Shown here piece by piece: positions 61,063 through 64,000 of a stretch of DNA of 64,000 nucleotides. Every line of letters begins with the position of its first letter. Position 1 is the first letter of the stretch. The notes beneath the pieces were generated by a model. The model was not told the origin of the DNA. It was given only the letters and a program-made list of their open reading frames with translations, and ran no database searches. The DNA lies in contig WPIO01000062.1 in NCBI GenBank assembly GCA_009760855.2, positions 62,001 through 126,000 of the forward strand, written 5' to 3'. The translations under genes and the position numbers were made by a program. The DNA is from Cristatella mucedo. Taxonomy: Eukaryota; Bryozoa; Phylactolaemata; Cristatellidae.

Positions 61063-61269
61063 CTGAAAAAATTCCAAAATTGCTCTCACAGACCGTATTA
61101 GACACCACCACGATTTAACAATATTAGGAAGAGATGCATTAGCACACATGCCAAAACAACATAGAGCATTTAATTCCACTGATCAGTATCATTGCACTGT
61201 TCTATCCCTGCACTATTGTACTTATACGTACCTATGAATTAAGCATCTGCCAATTTCGGCAGTGGGTCT

Positions 61270-62790
61270 CACGAATAACTGCAATACAGCAATTTCCATT
61301 TCCACAATAAACGCAGAAAATTTGCCGTTTGATTCCTACACAGAATGGTATGACGTGTTTACCACACAATTTCATGCAATTGTGCATGTGCATTCTCATG
61401 CTAAGGTCTTAAGCGGCCCGTGACAACCAGCTTTTTACACATCGGAACGGCGAACAGCTGCCATTTCCGAAAAATGCTTCGTGAAACTGCAGCTTTGAAT
61501 TCCAATTATGGTGAGCGGTGCGCCAAGTTTACCGCCAAAGTTCACGTGATAACGCTTCTGCACTCACATGCCATGGCCTTCAATGACCCGGTCCCGACGG
61601 CAGCCCAAAACATTCGAACTACAATAAAGCTGCCATTTCCACAAAAAGCTTCGGGCAACTGCGGTTTTGATTCCAATTTACAGACCGGTGTTCCACGTTT
61701 ACACACCAAAACTTGTGCGATTTCGCTTTCACGTTTTCATGCTATGGCTCCAATGGCCATTGGTCCCAGATGGCAGCCCAAAACATTCGAACCGCAATAC
61801 AGCTAGCATTTCCACAAAAAGCTTCCCGAAGCTGATTGCAAATGATAGCAAACAATGATTCGAGCTTGCCCACTAAATGTCATGCGATTTCGCTTGCACG
61901 TTCTAATGCTATGGCCTCCGATGTCGCGGCCCAGTGAGGATTTCCAAAATATTTCAGCTGCGCTATAGCTGCCGTTTCCACAGCAAACTTTGTGCAGCTG
62001 TGGTTTTGATTCCTCATTACAGAAAACAGCGTTCCAGGCTTGCCCACCAAATTTAGTGCCAGTGCGCCTGTTCTCATACTAAGGCCTCCAGTAGCCCGGT
62101 CACCCAGTCTCCCTAAATGTTCATAGTGCCATACAGTTGCTGTTGCAAAGATTGGCATCGCGATAAGAACTTTTGCCAATTTATAGAAAGCCGTGTTCCG
62201 GAAAGAACCCACTACAATTGTGCGATTTCGCATTCTCGTCTTTGTGCAGTAGCCTCCAATCGCCCGGCTCAACGAGCAGTCCTTGATTTTTGGACTGCAA
62301 TGAGTTGCCATTTCTACAATAGGCACCGCACAGCTGTGGTGCTGGATTCAATTCACTGAGACAACAGTGCTCCAGGCTAGCCCACACAATTTTGAGTAAT
62401 TGGGGATTCTCAGGCAATGACCAGTAACGGCACGGGCCGACTTGCAATTGTGAACTCCGATACAGCTGTCATTTCCGCAGCAGGCGTAGTGCAGCTGCGG
62501 TTTTGATTTCGGATTATAGAAAACATCCTTTACACAGAAAGCCCAAAAGTTACCAGGTTTACCAACAAGATTGCATTGCATAGCTCGTGCACGTTCTCAT
62601 GCTTTGGCCTCCGATGGCCCCGGCCAGCCAGCCTCCCTACGTTGTCGCACTACATCAGGGAAAGTGGAACTGCGGTTTTCCTTACACATTTAAAAAAATG
62701 GTGTTCCTGGTTTACCAACTAAATTTCACGCCATAACGTATGGGCGTTCTCATGCAATGACCTCCAATGGCCCGACCCGCTCTGCTTTAT
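61270..62790 (+). repeat. ~170-bp tandem satellite array, about nine diverged monomers
   Basis: The anchor ccatttcc recurs at about 61296, 61461, 61633, 61806, 61972, 62139 (degenerate), 62308 and 62469, with one more partial monomer, i.e. steps of 161-173 bp. Each monomer also holds a cggttttgattcc-like block, a ttyaccaccaa block and a cacgttctcatgctatggcc block. Lies upstream of the PARP terminal exon, probably in its intron. Confidence 0.88.
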
Positions 62791-63098
62791 GACACGAATA
62801 TTTTCTGTACCAGCGCCAAAGTTAGCCCGATGGATGTTGTACTACCTAGTATTCTTGCCGTAATTGAAACGATAATGAATGCGCGCCTTCACAAATATAT
62901 CACACATTTGTTGGTTACAACGTAGAAATCAGTGCTGAAAAAATAGCTAGAAATGAGAGGACGTCTCCAAGTGCATGCAAGTGCAGATAAGAATTCACGT
63001 AAAACAAGAATGGCAGTGGCTATGAGAGGCAGGCTCTGCCAGGGGTTCCAGCCAGGCTCTGCCAGGGGTTCGGCGAAAGCTGAAGCCTCTCGTAGTAT

Positions 63099-63250
63099 TA
63101 GCTGATTAAATACCCTCTTTTTGTATAGCCACAGAAGAGCCTTTACGGCTATCACCACCGCTTGCTGTGGCGATAAAGAATCACCCACCGCAGGGATCGA
63201 ACTCCTGACCTCGAGACCGAGGTCGTGAAAGCAACCGCTTTAGTAGTATG
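63099..63250 (-). repeat. tRNA-derived SINE, family A
   Basis: Inverted: ccctctttttgtatagccac, cagggatcgaactcctga (B-box complement), gacctcgagaccgaggtcgt arm. Very like 2581-2749. Confidence 0.75.
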
Positions 63251-64000
63251 GGTAGCTGGCAGGTTCGGCCCCTACTTAATTTAACACCTCTTAACTAATT
63301 CCTGGCTGCTTTCCTAGATTCTGCATATAACCTGCATTGATTACGAGTGCAGTATGCCACATGCAAGCAACGACACACAAGCCTAACACAGCGGAAGCAT
63401 TAAAAGTAATGCAGGCTGCCTGGTTTCTGGTAACCATCTACGAGATCACACACTTCTCACTGGGGTTTTTTATTCGAGTGAGCTGCCTGTGGGTGTATAT
63501 AACTAGAAAAACAACTAGACAGAAGTAAGGTATATCATACAGATAACCTCTTACCTCATACCAGTAGCCCGATAAGTATGAATGGCAGATAAAAGTGCCC
63601 GGCGTTGACATGAAATATTCTTTAAGTACAACAGTAATATTTTCTTGCATGCTCTTTTTACTGTCAAAGGTACGGCTGCCATGAGCCAGAAACAATTTGC
63701 CAAGTCTTGGATATGTACAGCACCTGAGGAGAGGTCACTTTTTTTACCAAGTACCGAAAAGGTAATAATCGGCAAGTGCTCTCAAGTTTGCTCTCAACAA
63801 TCTAGGAGCAGTTGATCATGCCAGCAGGGTTCTGCTTCAAAAAATTGAGCAATATCAGTCAGTAGCAACAGTCCAGTCAATAGAAGAGAGTATACTTCGC
63901 ATGATTCTTCCTGCAGTTTCAAGTTAGCGTCGGTAGCCACTAGATTGGCTGCATCGCTTTACTAGGCTTTGCTCTCTGCAATAACGTAGCAGTTCAGCCG
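63251..64000. other. No firmly recognised gene
   Basis: Holds the weak exon candidate 63555-63723 on the minus strand. If the PARP gene continues, further exons should be here or beyond the window. Confidence 0.35.
63555..63723 (-). other. Possible coding exon of unknown identity (upstream of the PARP exon)
   Basis: An open stretch bounded by an acceptor-like ctctcctcag and a good donor tatgag|gtaaga on the minus strand. It encodes a segment containing LGKLFLAHGSRTFDSKK and HSYLSGYWYE. I do not recognise the domain. It could be part of the same PARP gene or a chance ORF in repeat-rich DNA. Confidence 0.25.

Overview
This window is nuclear DNA from an intron-rich animal. The genes are split by GT..AG introns, the proteins are typical metazoan mitochondrial and endosomal proteins, and the space between exons is full of L2/CR1-like LINE fragments, tRNA-derived SINEs, a Tc1/mariner remnant and long microsatellites. 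The repeat content suggests a non-vertebrate bilaterian or another slowly evolving invertebrate, but the phylum cannot be fixed from the sequence alone. I saw no prokaryotic features (operons, CRISPR arrays, insertion sequences).

Layout. 1-8076: repeat-rich DNA with a fairly long LINE copy whose reverse transcriptase is broken (5010-6665). 8077-16293 (+): complete 11-exon SUCLA2, the ATP-specific beta subunit of mitochondrial succinyl-CoA ligase (449 aa). 16930-29324 (-): complete 12-exon VPS36, the ESCRT-II subunit with a GLUE domain (385 aa), lying tail to tail with SUCLA2. 29325-34899: repeats, a (TA)n tract and a long LINE copy. 34900-42625 (+): copy A of a mitochondrial ornithine-carrier gene (SLC25A15/ORNT1-like). 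Exons 1-4 are open, but the exon 4 donor reads AT instead of GT and no exon 5 was found. 42626-51960: repeats and a CT/GT tract. 51961-58307 (+): copy B, a complete 5-exon SLC25A15-like gene (323 aa). 60767-61062 (-): terminal exon of a PARP-family mono-ADP-ribosyltransferase gene that continues upstream. A ~170-bp tandem satellite occupies 61270-62790, just upstream of that exon.

Every exon boundary given for SUCLA2, VPS36 and SLC25A15 copy B was checked by hand for AG acceptor, GT donor and intron phase, and the phases close exactly. SUCLA2, VPS36 and SLC25A15 all map to human 13q14 (established knowledge, from memory), so the window may preserve an ancient linkage group. Functionally, SUCLA2 (citric acid cycle, mtDNA maintenance) and SLC25A15 (ornithine/citrulline exchange) are both mitochondrial. 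VPS36 works on endosomes, and the PARP fragment belongs to the PARP10/14/15-type mono-ART group. Nothing suggests that these genes form one pathway.

The points most worth a second look are the tandem carrier duplication with one truncated copy, a SINE that carries the same 3' hairpin tail as a resident LINE, a LINE insertion ending about 19 bp from a splice acceptor, the intronic satellite, and two near-perfect inverted repeats.
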